From the NCBI GenBank assembly GCA_963853835.1, contig OY970829.1:11328446-11392445 (forward strand): a stretch of 64,000 bases of DNA, read 5' to 3'. Under the pieces are notes generated by a model. That model worked only from the letters and a program-made list of their open reading frames with translations, did not search any database and was not told the DNA's origin. A program made the translations under genes and the position numbers. The DNA is from Calendula officinalis (lineage: Eukaryota > Streptophyta > Magnoliopsida > Asterales > Asteraceae). Positions 22,331 to 34,400 of the stretch are shown piece after piece; the first letter of the stretch is position 1; each line of letters opens with the position of its first letter.

Positions 22331-22343
22331 TGGTATCAGAGCC
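22331..22343 (+). other. Primer binding site, tRNA-iMet type
   Basis: TGGTATCAGAGCC, three bases after the 5' LTR. Confidence 0.93.
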
Positions 22344-23001
22344 ATTGGTTATAGTGAACTAGTCAGTCTAGTCTATAACTTCAAAACGATTTTTGGGCAA
22401 AACTATTTTGAGTCAAAACGTTTTCGTGGCATCTAGAGTCTCATTTCATAATTAGAGTTGCATTTTCATATAGAGTCTCATTCATATAGGATTGCATTTT
22501 CATTCATTTGACTTACCACAAAGAATGTCACTTACCTTGCATTAACCTTAGTTGCAATATATCTTATACCTTGGATACAACATGTCTTCAGTGAGTCCGT
22601 TTTAGTTTTCATTAGACTTAGAGAGTGAACATAATGATGCTACGTCTATTCGATCAACCTCACCTCCTCCTCCACCACAATGCTTTAGAGAACGTGTTAC
22701 ACTTATAATTCCAAATGGCCTGCAATCCCAGCAATTGACGAACGCGCGATGGCCTTTCAACGAGTTAAAGATGGACTGATTATTATTACCACGCCGCGAT
22801 AGCATGTTCGACCCCCACCAACCTGAACCAGGAGAAGAACTTGAAGACTTTCATCTCCATATGCTTAGTTTTCTTTAGCAACCTAAATATTGCATTTGTT
22901 TATCTATCATATTCTTTCATGTTTCTTTTCTTATGCCCCGTATGGTGACTTTTTCCCACCATTACATCTTATATTTGCATGTTGTAATTGTTAGAACCAA
23001 A

Positions 23002-24249
23002 ATGCCTGCAAGAAATGCTTCGCGAAACAACCGAAGAACCAATGAGGCCGAAACAGTTGAGCAAATGGTGGAGCGCCGAATTGCTGAAGCATTAGCACAA
23101 TACGAAGCAAATAGGACGAATAATCAGAATAATGCTAACAATGGAAGAGTCGAGAACAATGAAGAGCCAAATGGTAACCGTCAGGGTTGTACATTTAAAA
23201 CGTTCACCAATTGTCGTCCTCCAACATTCTCTGGTAATGAAGGAGCCATTGCCATTATCCATTGGACTGAAAAGATCGAGTCCATTTTCAGTATAATAAA
23301 TTGCTCGCCTAATAATAGGGTTAAGTATGCTGCTAGCACCCTGGCAAAAGAGGCGTTATCATGGTGGAATTCAAAAGTCCAAACTTTAGGTCGTGACGCC
23401 GCTGATGCTATGACCTGGGCTGATTTCAAACGTCAACTGACTGATAAATTCTGTCCAAGAAGAGAACTGCAGAAAATTGAGACAGATCTGTGGAACATCA
23501 CAATGGAAGGCTCAGATATTACTGGATATACTACGAAATTCCAAGAGCTTGCGCGATTAGTCCCTGATATGGTTACCCCTGAATACAAAAGGATCGAAAG
23601 GTATACATATGGACTATCTTCTGTGATTCGAGGCTATGTGACTGCTGCTGAACCTACAACTTTCGAGGATGCTGTGAACCGAGCTCAAAGATTAACAGAT
23701 GATGCTATTCGTAATGGTACATTGCAAAAGGACACTACTACCACAAACCCAACCAACAACACCAACCCATGCGATAATCAAGTTAACAAAAATGGCAAGC
23801 GAACAGGGGAAAACAATCAGAACAACCAACATTCGTCTACAAACAAATACCAGAAAACCAATCAAAACTATGGAGCAACCAACCAAACGAATCAAGGAGC
23901 AAAACCCTATACCGGGAAGAAACCTAAGTGCAACAACTGTAATTGGCATCACGAAGGAAGATGTGAGAAATGTAGTCGATGTGACCGATGGGGTCATAAA
24001 GTTCAGAACTGTAGAGCCAACATACCAAACCAAGGAAATGATGCACCAAAACCAAGAGCTTGCTATGAATGTGGAGATCCAAATCACCTCAGGAACCGTT
24101 GCCCAAGACTCCAAAACAACAACGATAACAACAACAAAAACAACAACAATGATCGTCAGCCTGCTCGTGGGAGGGCATATGTGATAGGAGCTCAAGAAGG
24201 TGGTCAAGATCATGATACAGAAATAGGTACGTCTCTTTTATATAACTAG
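23002..24249 (+). CDS. Gag polyprotein of the gag-only element
   Basis: The structural protein that packages element RNA in virus-like particles. I prefer the ATG at 23002 (MPARNASRNNRR), which follows a possible splice acceptor, over an in-frame ATG at 22933. Order: a basic/coiled N-terminus (VEQMVERRIAEALAQYEANR), the Retrotrans_gag domain (RPPTFSGNEGAIAIIHWTEK, then ALSWWNSKVQTLG, FKRQLTDKFCPRRELQKIE, ITGYTTKFQELARLVPDMV), an Asn/Thr-rich linker, and a cysteine cluster with two CX2CX4HX4C knuckles (CSRCDRWGHKVQNC and CYECGDPNHLRNRC). The end, EIGTSLLYN, looks like the first residues of a gypsy protease domain followed directly by a stop. About 416 residues, no internal break. Confidence 0.93.
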   Translation: MPARNASRNNRRTNEAETVEQMVERRIAEALAQYEANRTNNQNNANNGRVENNEEPNGNRQGCTFKTFTNCRPPTFSGNEGAIAIIHWTEKIESIFSIINCSPNNRVKYAASTLAKEALSWWNSKVQTLGRDAADAMTWADFKRQLTDKFCPRRELQKIETDLWNITMEGSDITGYTTKFQELARLVPDMVTPEYKRIERYTYGLSSVIRGYVTAAEPTTFEDAVNRAQRLTDDAIRNGTLQKDTTTTNPTNNTNPCDNQVNKNGKRTGENNQNNQHSSTNKYQKTNQNYGATNQTNQGAKPYTGKKPKCNNCNWHHEGRCEKCSRCDRWGHKVQNCRANIPNQGNDAPKPRACYECGDPNHLRNRCPRLQNNNDNNNKNNNNDRQPARGRAYVIGAQEGGQDHDTEIGTSLLYN

Positions 24250-24323
24250 TATTTAAAAAAAACATTTTGAAACATAAGTATCCATATATTTTTCCCGACC
24301 CTAACTTAGTAGTGCATCGTCTT

Positions 24324-24342
24324 AAATTTCGGGACGAAATTT
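24324..24342 (+). other. Polypurine-proximal hairpin
   Basis: AAATTTCG, loop GGA, CGAAATTT: a perfect 8-bp stem, 7 bp before the polypurine tract. Confidence 0.7.
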
Positions 24343-24359
24343 ATTTAACAAGGGGAGAA

Positions 24360-26432
24360 TGTGACAACCCTAAAAATCAAGTATTTGACCCGACATCCAT
24401 GTTAGACTAGTTATAGTTTTAGCATTCAAGAAATCACTCATTCTGCACTTAAGTCTAACAAAAATATCATATCATGTTTCATTAGTACACATTGTCACTA
24501 GTACATTTTCATTTTTGTTGCATTATAGCATTAGGATTGTAGTTAGCGAGTTGGTGACTAAACATAACTAAAGATATAAATTTTATAGTTTTAATTGAAA
24601 CACTATATCAAACAATATAAGTGGTACGAGAAATTACGAACAAAACGTACTACACATATAAAAAGGAAAGTAACACTCGGTATAATAGAAACTAAACACA
24701 TACTTAGATAAGCTATTTAAAATTTAAAAAATCCTCATTATCCTACAATCTCAATCCATGTACGTACCTTATCTTCTCAAAGCAAACAATTCGACTTTTC
24801 TTATAATAAGGATAACTATGATTATAATAATATGTATATTTAATTAAACCTATAACTAATCCTTATCAAACTCTAAACCCACACCTATTTAAACCGCCCT
24901 ACACACTCTTTCTCTTCCGTTTACCACCCCCAATCAGGCTAACTTTCTGGCAACTTACAAGGTTCTCCGGCGTCATCTCTTGCCCCTTTCTCTAGAGCAA
25001 GGTATAAACTCTTTATTGTTGTATCTCTTTTAAAGTTGTGTTGAATGTGTTCACTATGTTTTTCAAGGCAACTAGGTTTGTTTGTGTGTGTTACGTATGA
25101 AGAAAAACCCATCCCCCTTGTTTACTGTTTTGTCCGTCCCCTGCTGAAACGATGACTGTGTCTTCTTTGTTTTTGTTGTGTACTGTGTTCCGTTACAAAA
25201 CACTCATAACCCAGATTTCAGTAGCCACGATTTTAAATTATAGCCCATAAGTTTAAATCCCAACCTAAACTGATTTTGTTTGACCCAAGCACATTTGTTT
25301 CGACCCATGAATCCTCAATTAGACTATTTGTTTATTAAACCAACTACTGAATTCTTGTGTAGTCCAGCCCACCTTCATCCCAATTCCCATATCAATGTGT
25401 CAAGCCCAAATCCTTTTACTTTAAGATCAGATTCAAATAAAATTTTGATTAAATCAGTTTTAATATCTATTTATATACAAGTAACTAACCTTAGAAATAA
25501 ATATAAATCAAAAGTATTTATATACGATATAAATTCCACCACGTCACCAACGTATCGTATCGCTCATTAGTTTTAATTCTGTGCATTTAGGTCACTAAGA
25601 AGTCTTTTAGTTGGATCTTGCATTTTGCTCATTTGCATTTTGGGAGTTTTGCATCAGGTGAGTCCACATCCCCTCTTTTTATTACGTTTTAACTATTTTG
25701 GGGTGAAAAACATATCAAACTGTTTTACATATACTCGCATTATTTATAACTGTTTATTTTATTGTGATGATACATTATTCAAAACATGACAATCAATCTT
25801 TATGCTCGAACTAAGACAAGATGTAGTGTATAGGTAGATGCCTACATACTGTAACCATTAACTAGTTGCGACTAGGCCCTGGATATGCAGATAGTACTAT
25901 TGGCTGACACTCTTCCTCCCACATTTGTTTTAACGGTGCTACCCCACCGTCAGGGGAGTGCATATCTTAGAGAACAGAAACATCACACTTTGAGTTGTAG
26001 TTTGGTTATGGGCTTAGGGTCGGCATATTAACTCAAGAGCCTTGCAAACTATTGGGGATATCAGTCATGCATTTTAATATTTACTATTTTTACAACCTTA
26101 CTATTTTGTTACATACATGTGTTTACATATCAAATTTTATTATAACATATCTTTATATCAAAATCATTTTAACATTTTATCATCACACATATTTTTGTCA
26201 TATTGGCACATTAACATTTGGTAAATCAAAATTATATTTTAAACTTATTTTCATTTCAAAACATTGTCTTTAGGTTTTATTTATTTTGTTTACATTTAAA
26301 TTTTTGTGGCGTACTTTATTTCAACAAATTATTTAGGTTTTAAATCATTAAATGTTTACAATAATCATATGCTTGTTGTTACTCATGATGTCCACCCCGT
26401 TCTTCCGCAAACATTTTTGGCGGGGTGTGACA
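24360..26432 (+). repeat. 3' LTR of the gag-only element
   Basis: 2,073 bp. TATTTAAA (24886-24893) and donor CAG|GTGAGT (25657-25658) face SDE3, whose start codon is 748 bp beyond the LTR end. Confidence 0.93.
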
Positions 26433-26437
26433 TTCCA

Positions 26438-27179
26438 GTAGATGAATCGATAATCAGAAATGGTTAAGCAAACGAACAACCAATAACAAGCTCGATCTAG
26501 CGAAGAATCGCAAAAAGGGCTCGATCTAGCAAAAAAGTGCAGTTCTACCAAAGAAGACTAGTTCACCTATTTGCGTAAGGTTTTCTTCATTTTCATTACT
26601 GTATATTAAGGTTTTTTCATCGACGATGAATGTACATTTTGGTTCGCAAAATTTCACGCTGTTTGCATGCTTCCGGAAAACTAGGGGAATATGAATTTCG
26701 ATGATAACTATATCCAATTCGCTGTTGATTTTCACTGTAAAATGTTATTATAGACTGTTATTTTGTTAGGTTTAGTTCAATTTTGATTGCATTTTAACAG
26801 TTCTATGAAATCGGATAATCTAACAAGGATCATTCTTCATCTTCTAATTTATTAACTATCCTTTTCCAGATAGCTTGAAAAATATCCCATCAGATCAAGG
26901 ATCAAACATGATCTTAAAGACCTTTTTCAGTTGTGCTATAATTAACAGTGAACTAATAAACAATTTTGACTGTTGAACCCAAATTGTGTAACAATGGTGG
27001 CTCTGTGAATGTATCTTATTTGTTCACATGTACTAGTTCACTATCACTGACTAATTTCATGTTTCTAGTCCAGATTTGTCATAATTATCTACTCGTTTTT
27101 CAATAAAACAATTGGTGTATGGCTATTTAAGCTTATATTTGATTTATGCTTTTCTTCCAGATCCATAAAAAGTCAAACA
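26438..27179 (+). promoter_or_regulatory. SDE3 5' leader with leader intron
   Basis: Leader sequence continues from the insertion to a probable donor at 26575 (TTGC|GTAAGG). A probable acceptor CTTCCAG ends at 27160, 19 bp before the ATG. The intervening 586 bp is T-rich like a plant intron and contains no obvious element. A leader intron often supports expression in plants. Confidence 0.6.
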
Positions 27180-30100
27180 ATGGGTTCGGTCAACTATGAA
27201 GATGAAACACGATCTGTGATTAATGATGTTGGAGATATCGGGAATGTCGATTTTGCAAACGATGGATCTGTTTATGATTACAATCCAGAAGACGAGGGTC
27301 CAGTTATCATATCAGTTCCATTTCCATTAACAGAAGGAAAACCTAAGTTTGTTGTAACAGTTGGTGAAACCATTTTTAACCCAATTACCATCAAAAACAC
27401 ATCTGATGAAGCTGTAACTTTATGGTCAGTTGAGATATACGACTCAAAACCAAAAGACTGTTTTACCCTTTCAGTGATGGAACCACCTTCACCCGATTCA
27501 GATGCAGAACACGTCAATTCGTTTGTGGAATCATTTTGTTTGGAGGACAGGACTCTGAAAGCTGGTCAAACTTTGACCATTTGGTTGTCATGTAAAGCAA
27601 TGGTCAAAGGTCTTCACACGACAGCTGTCCATTTTAATGTTGATGATGATAGATTTGAACGGGTGGGATTTGTTATGGCAGAAGATAGTATTTCACGTTC
27701 ATTAACTTCTAACAAACCGTATAACAGACCAAGGAGAAATAAGACTTTGGTTCCTAGGATATATAATCATGGAGGAGATAATGCGGGCCGGGGAGGGGTA
27801 AAATTGATCCGCGGGTCTCGTTCTCAAACGGGCCCCACTCGGGCCTACCGACAGACTCTTCCGGAATTTCGGATCCCGAAAATCGTAAGAGACATTATTG
27901 AAAGTAAGACCACCCCTGAATCGTTAATGGAAGGTTTGACCAAGAAGAATTATGTGGCATTTTTCAAGACCTTGTATTTTATGGAAGAAATTAAAATGGA
28001 GGTATGGCTGTTTACGGGCTGTGTAACGGGTCGGTATAATTCTTTTAGGCCAAAATACATTTTAGTACCCTGAACGTGACTGACTAGGTCTTTTACCACC
28101 CCGAACTATTATTGGTGCAACATGATACCTTGAACGTGACAAAATGGTCAATTTAGGACCCTGACTCATTAATATGACCATGTTTTCTTACTTGATTTAC
28201 TTTTGTTGGAGCGGACTAAAAAATATACTTTCATTTCAATATATTGATCATAGAAGCAAATTATGTGAGAAAACAAGACTAAATTAGTAAGCCGGGTACT
28301 AAATCGGCCATTTTGTCAAGTTCAAGGTACCATGTTGCACCTTTGATACTTCAGGGTAGTAGAGGACCTAGTTAGCCAAGTTTAGGGTACTAAAATGCAT
28401 TTTGGCCATTCTTTTATTAGGTCTGAAATGTTTGTTTTTTTTTTTTTTTTTTTGCAGGAGGATATGAGAATTTATGATATGCAAAATGTTGTTCTGAAGA
28501 AGAAGTATACATGTTTAGCACTTGAACTACCGGGATTGGCTGAGAAAAGACCGTCACTTATTAATGGAGATTTCATCATTGCAAAACCCGTAAATCAAAA
28601 TCAAAATCAAAATCAACAGAATCTTTACAAGGTTTGTTTGTTTGTTTCTTTCACATTTTTTATTTTTATTTTTTTTATTTTTAGAGTAAATTACAGAAAT
28701 TGTCCCTATGATTTTACAAATTCTCCGATTTTGTCCCTAAACTTTTTTTTTCCGTGTTTTTTGTCCCTATGGTCTTCAAATCTCATCTTTTTTCTCCATT
28801 TTAACCTAAAATGACCAAAATACCCTTACAAAAAAATTTCAAAACTTTTTAACAAATAAATTAAAACAAGGGTATTTTGGTCATTTTAGGTCAAAATGGA
28901 GAGAAAAAAGATGAAAATCGAATACCATAGGGACAAAATCACGAAAAAAAGTTTAGGGTCACAATCAGCAGAGAATTCGTAGAACCACAGGGACAATTTC
29001 TGTAATTTACTATTTTTTTTTTAATATATTATAACTTTAATGGAGCAGGGGCAAATCATTCGTGTTGAAGCTGAAGAAATCCACCTATCATTTCACGATG
29101 ATCTTCATTCATATCACTCTGAAGGCGACCGTTATGATGTACAATTTGAATATAACCGACTCAACATGAGAAGAATCTACCAAGCAATACACAGTGCAGG
29201 AAAACTCGATACCGAATTCCTTTTTCCCGAATTATCATCAAACGAAAGATACATACAAACAACACCATTAGTCCCAATTTCTTGTAATTTAAATGAAGAA
29301 CAGTTAAGTTCAGTTGAAATGATCCTTGGCTGCAAAGGGGGACCACCATACGTTGTCCACGGTCCACCTGGCACTGGCAAATCAGTTACTCTAACTGAAG
29401 CGATTCTTCAGTTATATAAAACTAGAAGAAATTCCCGAATGCTCGTGTGTGCACCTTCAAATAGTGCAGCCGATCATATTTTGGAAAAAATAGTTACACA
29501 AAAAGCAGTTGAAATTAGAAAAGGGAATATATTAAGACTCAATGCTTCACATCGTTCGGTGAATGATATTAAACCTGAATTTCTTGATTTTTGTTTAATT
29601 GATGAAGAAGAGAACATGTTCACGTGCCCGATTTTCGAGCAATTTGTGCGGTATAAAATTGTGATATCCACATATGCGAGCGCTTCTCTTCTTTTTGCTG
29701 AAGGTCTACAAACGGGCCATTTTAGTCATATTTTTCTAGACGAAGCGGCCCAAGCATCCGAGCCCGAAACAATGATCCCGATTTGTCACTTTTGCCGACC
29801 CGATACGGTGGTTGTTCTCGCGGGTGACCCCGAGCAACTCGGGCCCGTAATTTTCTCGAAAGACGCCGAAAGTTACGGTTTGGGTAAATCATTCATGGAA
29901 AGATTATGCGATTCTAAATTTTACAAAGACGGTAATCAAAATTACGTGACGAAATTAGTTAGAAATTACCGATGTCACGAGCACATTTTACTACTCCCGT
30001 CACAATTATTCTACAAAGGAGATTTGATCTCGTGTAAAGAAGAGGACACGTTACACCCGTTGGATTGGAAAGATGTTCTCCCAAATCCCGAATTCCCGGT

Positions 30101-31499
30101 TTTGTTCAAAGGCGTGCAAGGTGTGGATGAGAGAGAAGGGAATAATCCATCATGGTTTAACCGAATTGAGGCAAGTGAGGTTGTTGAAATGATAATAAAT
30201 TTGATAGAAAAAGGGGTGAAAAGTGAAGATATTGGGGTTATAACACCTTATAGACAACAAGTGTTGAAGATAAGTAACGCGCTTGAAGCGTTTGTTGGGT
30301 CGGATATAAAAGTAGGGACGGTTGAGTCATTTCAAGGGCAAGAACGGGAGGTGATTATAATATCGACGGTTAGGTCGACTATTAAACATAATGAGACGGA
30401 TAAGAGACATTGTTTGGGGTTTTTGAGTAATCCTAGGAGGTTTAATGTTGCTATTACGCGTGCTAGATCGTTGCTTATTGCTATTGGGAATCCTCATATA
30501 ATATGCAAGGTAATTTATCTCATATTTGATTAATACTAATTAATGATCATGATTAAGTACATGCTTTCGGGTATGTTTGACATTTGACATTCAAATAATT
30601 TTTTTATTATTTTCATTTTATTTATTTATTTATTCATTTTTTTTTTCCAAAGGAAAACAAATTATGTGATAATCATGTGTGATTGTATACTTGATCACAT
30701 GTGATAATACAAAAACATCACATGTGATTATGACATAATGTTTTTTTTAACAAAAAAAAAATTGGATTAAAATTTATGTGACTGTCAAATGTCAATAATA
30801 CGCCTTTATGTATAAAACATGTGGTTAATCTTTATCATTAATTATTGTTGATTCAATGGTTGAGATTAGTCCCTTAAGAGTTAAGACTATGATTAAAATA
30901 AATATGAACTACATTGCACAATTCACTTTATCTCTAATGTCTTCGGTTATGTTTTTTTACCTATTAAAGAAAGATATTAGTGTTTTTTTTATAACCAAAT
31001 TAAGGACTTTATTTTGACCTAAATGTAACAGAAAACTTTCTAAAAGTGCTAAACAAATCCTCATTTTGGTTGCAAAAATAGTCGTTATAAGTGTGTGTGT
31101 GTGTGTTTTGTTGTAGTAAATAAGAATGAATGAAATTTGTAGGACGAACATTGGAACAAGCTGTTGTGGCATTGTGCAGACAATGACTCATACAGAGGAT
31201 GTTTTCTTCCTGAAAAAAAGGAGGAAATTGCTGAGGTGGACTATACCAACTGGAATAACAGTGGAGAGCAAACAAGCTTTAACGAGTGGGGGCCCACAGG
31301 AGGAGATAAAGATGATTGGGGGGCGGGCCCCACTTGGGTTCCGGAAGGAGAAGGAGAAGAGGGTGCTGTTGATGAGTGGGGGGCGGGGCCCACTTGGGGT
31401 CCCGCCAGAGAAGGTGATGATGGTTGGGGTGAAGAAGAATGTGGTAGACAGGTTCCTACAGGGACTGTAAGTAGTAGTGATAATTGGGGTGAAGGGTAG
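27180..31499 (+). CDS. SDE3: SDE3 RNA helicase (MOV10/Upf1-like SF1)
   Basis: SDE3 is the plant MOV10 homologue: a 5'-to-3' type SF1 helicase in RNA silencing and antiviral defence that works with RDR6 and AGO proteins. Coding exons are 27180-28001, 28458-28631, 29049-30509 and 31143-31499, all GT-AG and joining in frame: 937 residues, slightly shorter than typical. The N-terminus has the acidic MGSVNYEDE start and a beta-rich domain (PFPLTEGKPKFVVTVGE). Helicase motifs are intact: I GPPGTGKS, Ia CAPSNSAADHILEK, II DEAAQASE, III LAGDPEQLGP, IV-area YRCHEHI, V VGTVESFQGQEREV, VI NVAITRARSLL. The tail has six WG motifs (EWG, DWG, TWG, GWG, NWG) of the AGO-hook kind. Exon 2 carries an Asn-Gln run. 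Introns hold MITEs. A retrotransposon sits in or next to the leader, so expression may be altered. Confidence 0.95.
28048..28407. mobile_element. MULE-type foldback MITE (family A), copy 2, in SDE3 intron 1
   Basis: Ends GGCCAAAATACATTTTAGTA and TACTAAAATGCATTTTGGCC. ATTCTTTTA flanks it perfectly (28039-28047, 28408-28416), a 9-bp duplication as in Mutator-like elements. It is homologous to 2474-2816. Confidence 0.88.
28685..29011. mobile_element. Foldback MITE in SDE3 intron 2
   Basis: Arms begin AGTAAATTACAGAAATTGTC and end with its complement (GACAATTTCTGTAATTTACT). They pair through about 150 bp each side (GGTATTTTGGTCATTTTAGG near the centre). It fills most of the intron, so the pre-mRNA could form a long hairpin here. 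Confidence 0.85.
30575..30800. repeat. Inverted repeat in SDE3 intron 3
   Basis: TTTGACATTTGACATT near 30577 pairs with CTGTCAAATGTCAATAA near 30785. The middle has several ATCACATGTGAT palindromes. It is possibly an old MITE; no target duplication recognised. Confidence 0.5.
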
Positions 31500-32049
31500 T
31501 CTTGGTATTTGTTAGTATTCTAGAAATGCATTTAAAGACGGATTTTAGCGTCTTTGTTTACTTGAAACTTTATTATTACTGCTAGTGTTACTACTATTAC
31601 TCTGCTAATACATTGACTGTGTCTTACACTTGTGGCCTTGGCTAGGTGTCTTATTTGGATCTGTAAATTTCGGATATTCGAATTTTCAGATAAATTTTGA
31701 CCGGGTTTGCAAAGTTGTCTAGAGTCATAAGTTGGAGGTGTGGAGCCGAAATGAAATTCAGATTATTAGATCAACCATACAAAGCACTAGTCCTCGTGAC
31801 TCTTTTTTAGATATGGTAATATCAGTATTACAATAATAAAAAAATAATTTAGAGAAAATTTTTGGAGAAAAATTTGAAGTTGGTGGTATCTTTCTTTCTA
31901 TTGCCGTTTTCTGGAAATTTCATTTGAGTTATGATGGGGTTAATAAAGATGTCCGTTAAAGGAGTTATTTATATATCCATTTGAGGTTGAAGAAACAAAC
32001 TCTCTTTCACTGATAAGCAAGATAGAAACATTATAATCCAAGAGGATAC
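31500..32049 (+). other. SDE3 3' UTR and downstream DNA
   Basis: T-rich sequence after the stop, suitable for a 3' UTR of a few hundred bases. No other gene seen. Confidence 0.5.
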
Positions 32050-32704
32050 CTTCTTGCTAGGGATGAAAGTGAGTCGAGTTGTTCGTGAGCTACTCAAACT
32101 CAGCTCGTTAATAGATCGATTAAAGCTCGAGTTAAATGAGTTCGAGCCGAGCTTGATCTTAACTTAGAGCTTATTTATTAAATGAGCCTGAGCCCGAGCT
32201 TCAGACAAAGAACTCGTTTAGGCTCGCGAGCCTAAACGAACAAATGAGCCTAAACGAGCAAATACATTTTAATTACTATAAAAAGTGAACAATTAGTTAC
32301 AGAACCCATTTTAGGCTACCATAACAGCAGAACTCAATCTAAACCATTGATTTTTGAAATTGAATGATCATGGAAGACACTTAGACACATGAAGAGATTT
32401 GATGAGGGACCCCCAAATATTGGTTTACATGGATGTTATTCATGCATGTAAACATATAAATTACTGCGCATGTATATTTTCATGTATGCATACATAAGTG
32501 TTATTTGTACATTATTTGTGCATGCATGTTTTTCAGTATTTTTGTTGTTTTTTATAAAGTATATGTTTGATTTGGGTTAAATGTTATTGCTTTGCATATT
32601 TATTTACTAAATTCTGATTGCTTATATGGGTTCTGCTGGGTTCTACCTAATAAATGGGTTCTACAAATAACTCGCCCACTATAAAAATATACTTATATAT
32701 ATAG

Positions 32705-34304
32705 TCAAGAGTTATATTGAGAACCCTGATTTTAAAAAGAACTCTGAGAACTATTCAATTTCAATCAGGACCATTAGATTGTAATATTAACGGTTAAGAT
32801 CAGTTATGGCATTTTCGTAAATAAAGGAAACATATTTTTATTAAGTTTTAATTTAAAAAGGGTATATTCGGTATTTTACTTATAAAAAACGGAAAAGAAA
32901 TTAAATAAAAAAATAAACCGTCCCTATGTCCCTTGAAAATCGCATCTCCCCCTTGAAAATAGAATCTCCCCCTTGAAAAAATGCAACCGTCTCCAATTTA
33001 AGAAATCATTCTCCAATTTGTACCTATTATGTGAAGGGTTGCGGCGAGAATGAATCGGAAAATTTTACATCGGCTGTTTATGTGAGGGTTCCCTCGATCT
33101 GGTTCAAGCAATCGTCCTTCGATCGCCTGCTGTTTATGTGAAGGGTTCCGACCTGATGAAGTTCAGGTTTGTTTTTTTATGCTCTTTAATTGTTATTTAC
33201 TAACTTATTACAATGTATTGGTCGTTCGTCGATCGCAAGCAATCATCGACGGGTCGTCGACTGCTTGTATTCCACCGGAGAAAGGGGAAGGGATACTACA
33301 ACTGCTGCTTGTTTGTGCGACGTCGGTGACCCGCCGGAAAACCAACTCTATTTTTACAAATCTCTTTTGCAGGTTTTGAAGGAGTTTGAAATCTACGTAC
33401 AAAAAAATTGAATTACATTCTTTCAAATTCAATGGAGACCCACAATCAAGAGGTAAGATTTTGTTGCGTGATTTTTAGGGATGAAGTAACTGATTGTTGT
33501 TAAACATTTATTTTACTTTGGCAATGCGTAAATCTAATTCATTGAATAATATTTCAGTAAATGGGAGGTTTTGTCAACATTTCAAAGATGATATCATCAT
33601 ATTTTGATATTCAATCTTGATATTTTTTAATATCTTGAGCTGTTATGAATTTTTTTTTTCCAATAAGTTATTAATGGACTCTAACTTCTGGATTAATCAA
33701 ATATAGGTCTGGATAAAGGAAAGCTAGAAGATGTCGTTAGCTTTGGGACATATGTGTTATTCAATTTTTTTTTTCTTTACACATGTGTTCTATTATTGTT
33801 GGATGTTTACATGTTATTCGTGCGATTTTTATACATTGATGTTTTTCTGTTACATATATGTTATCGGTAAACTCGTTTCGACTTTCGCGACTGCTATATC
33901 CATGTTCTCACAAACACATATGAACACATATACTCAACTAGTTTATAATACTGATCTACACTAATTACCAAAAAAAATAACATTAATTGCTGGAAAATAA
34001 CATATACGTACAAGCCTCTCAACATATATGCACAACATACATTAAAAACAAATTACCACAAAAACATATATGCACAACCGGCTAGACAAAAATGACAAAA
34101 TAACAAAAAAAAAAAAAACGAAAATAATTCCTAAATTTTAGGAAATTTTCAAAATAGGAAACAATTTTTTTATTTGTAAAATGACGTAAATGCCCCTGAA
34201 TAATTAATATGAATTTAATTAATCAAAATCAATTTACTAAATTCTGATTGGTTAATAAGAGTTCTCAGAGTTCTTTTTGAAATTAGGGTTCTCAATATAA
34301 CTCG

Positions 34305-34308
<4 letters not shown>
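32705..34308. mobile_element. TA-tract-flanked foldback element (type 1)
   Basis: Left end AAGAGTTATATTGAGAACCC and inner AAAGAACTCTGAGAAC pair with right-end GTTCTCAGAGTTCTTTTTG and GGGTTCTCAATATAACTC. A short TA run precedes it and a long (TA)n follows at 34309. The inside holds a more GC-rich stretch (33020-33400) with exon-like composition but no identifiable protein. Confidence 0.7.

Positions 34309-34398
<90 letters not shown>
34309..34398. repeat. (TA)n microsatellite
   Basis: About 45 TA units directly after the foldback end ACCC. Confidence 0.97.

Positions 34399-34400
<2 letters not shown>

Larger units (their letters stand above)
20255..26432 (+). mobile_element. Gag-only Ty3/gypsy-type LTR retrotransposon
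   Basis: LTRs at 20255-22327 and 24360-26432 are each 2,073 bp and read as identical wherever I compared them. Ends are TGTGACAACCC and GGGGTGTGACA. TTCCA flanks the element on both sides (20250-20254, 26433-26437). Inside are the primer binding site, one gag frame with zinc knuckles, and a polypurine tract AAGGGGAGAA (24350-24359). The coding region stops where the protease would begin, so pol has been lost. It depends on a partner element. Identical LTRs mean very recent insertion or recent gene conversion. Confidence 0.95.

Noticed and set aside
23181..24213. Alternative-frame ORFs over the gag gene
   Set aside because: Shadows of the gag frame without domain support.
27180..28073. Exon 1 frame of SDE3 read through to 28073
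   Set aside because: The frame continues into the intron MITE; the GT at 28002 gives an in-frame junction with exon 2 at 28458.
33179..33432. Coding exon inside the 32.7-34.3 kb foldback
   Set aside because: GC-rich and open in several frames but no family match and no consistent splice sites.
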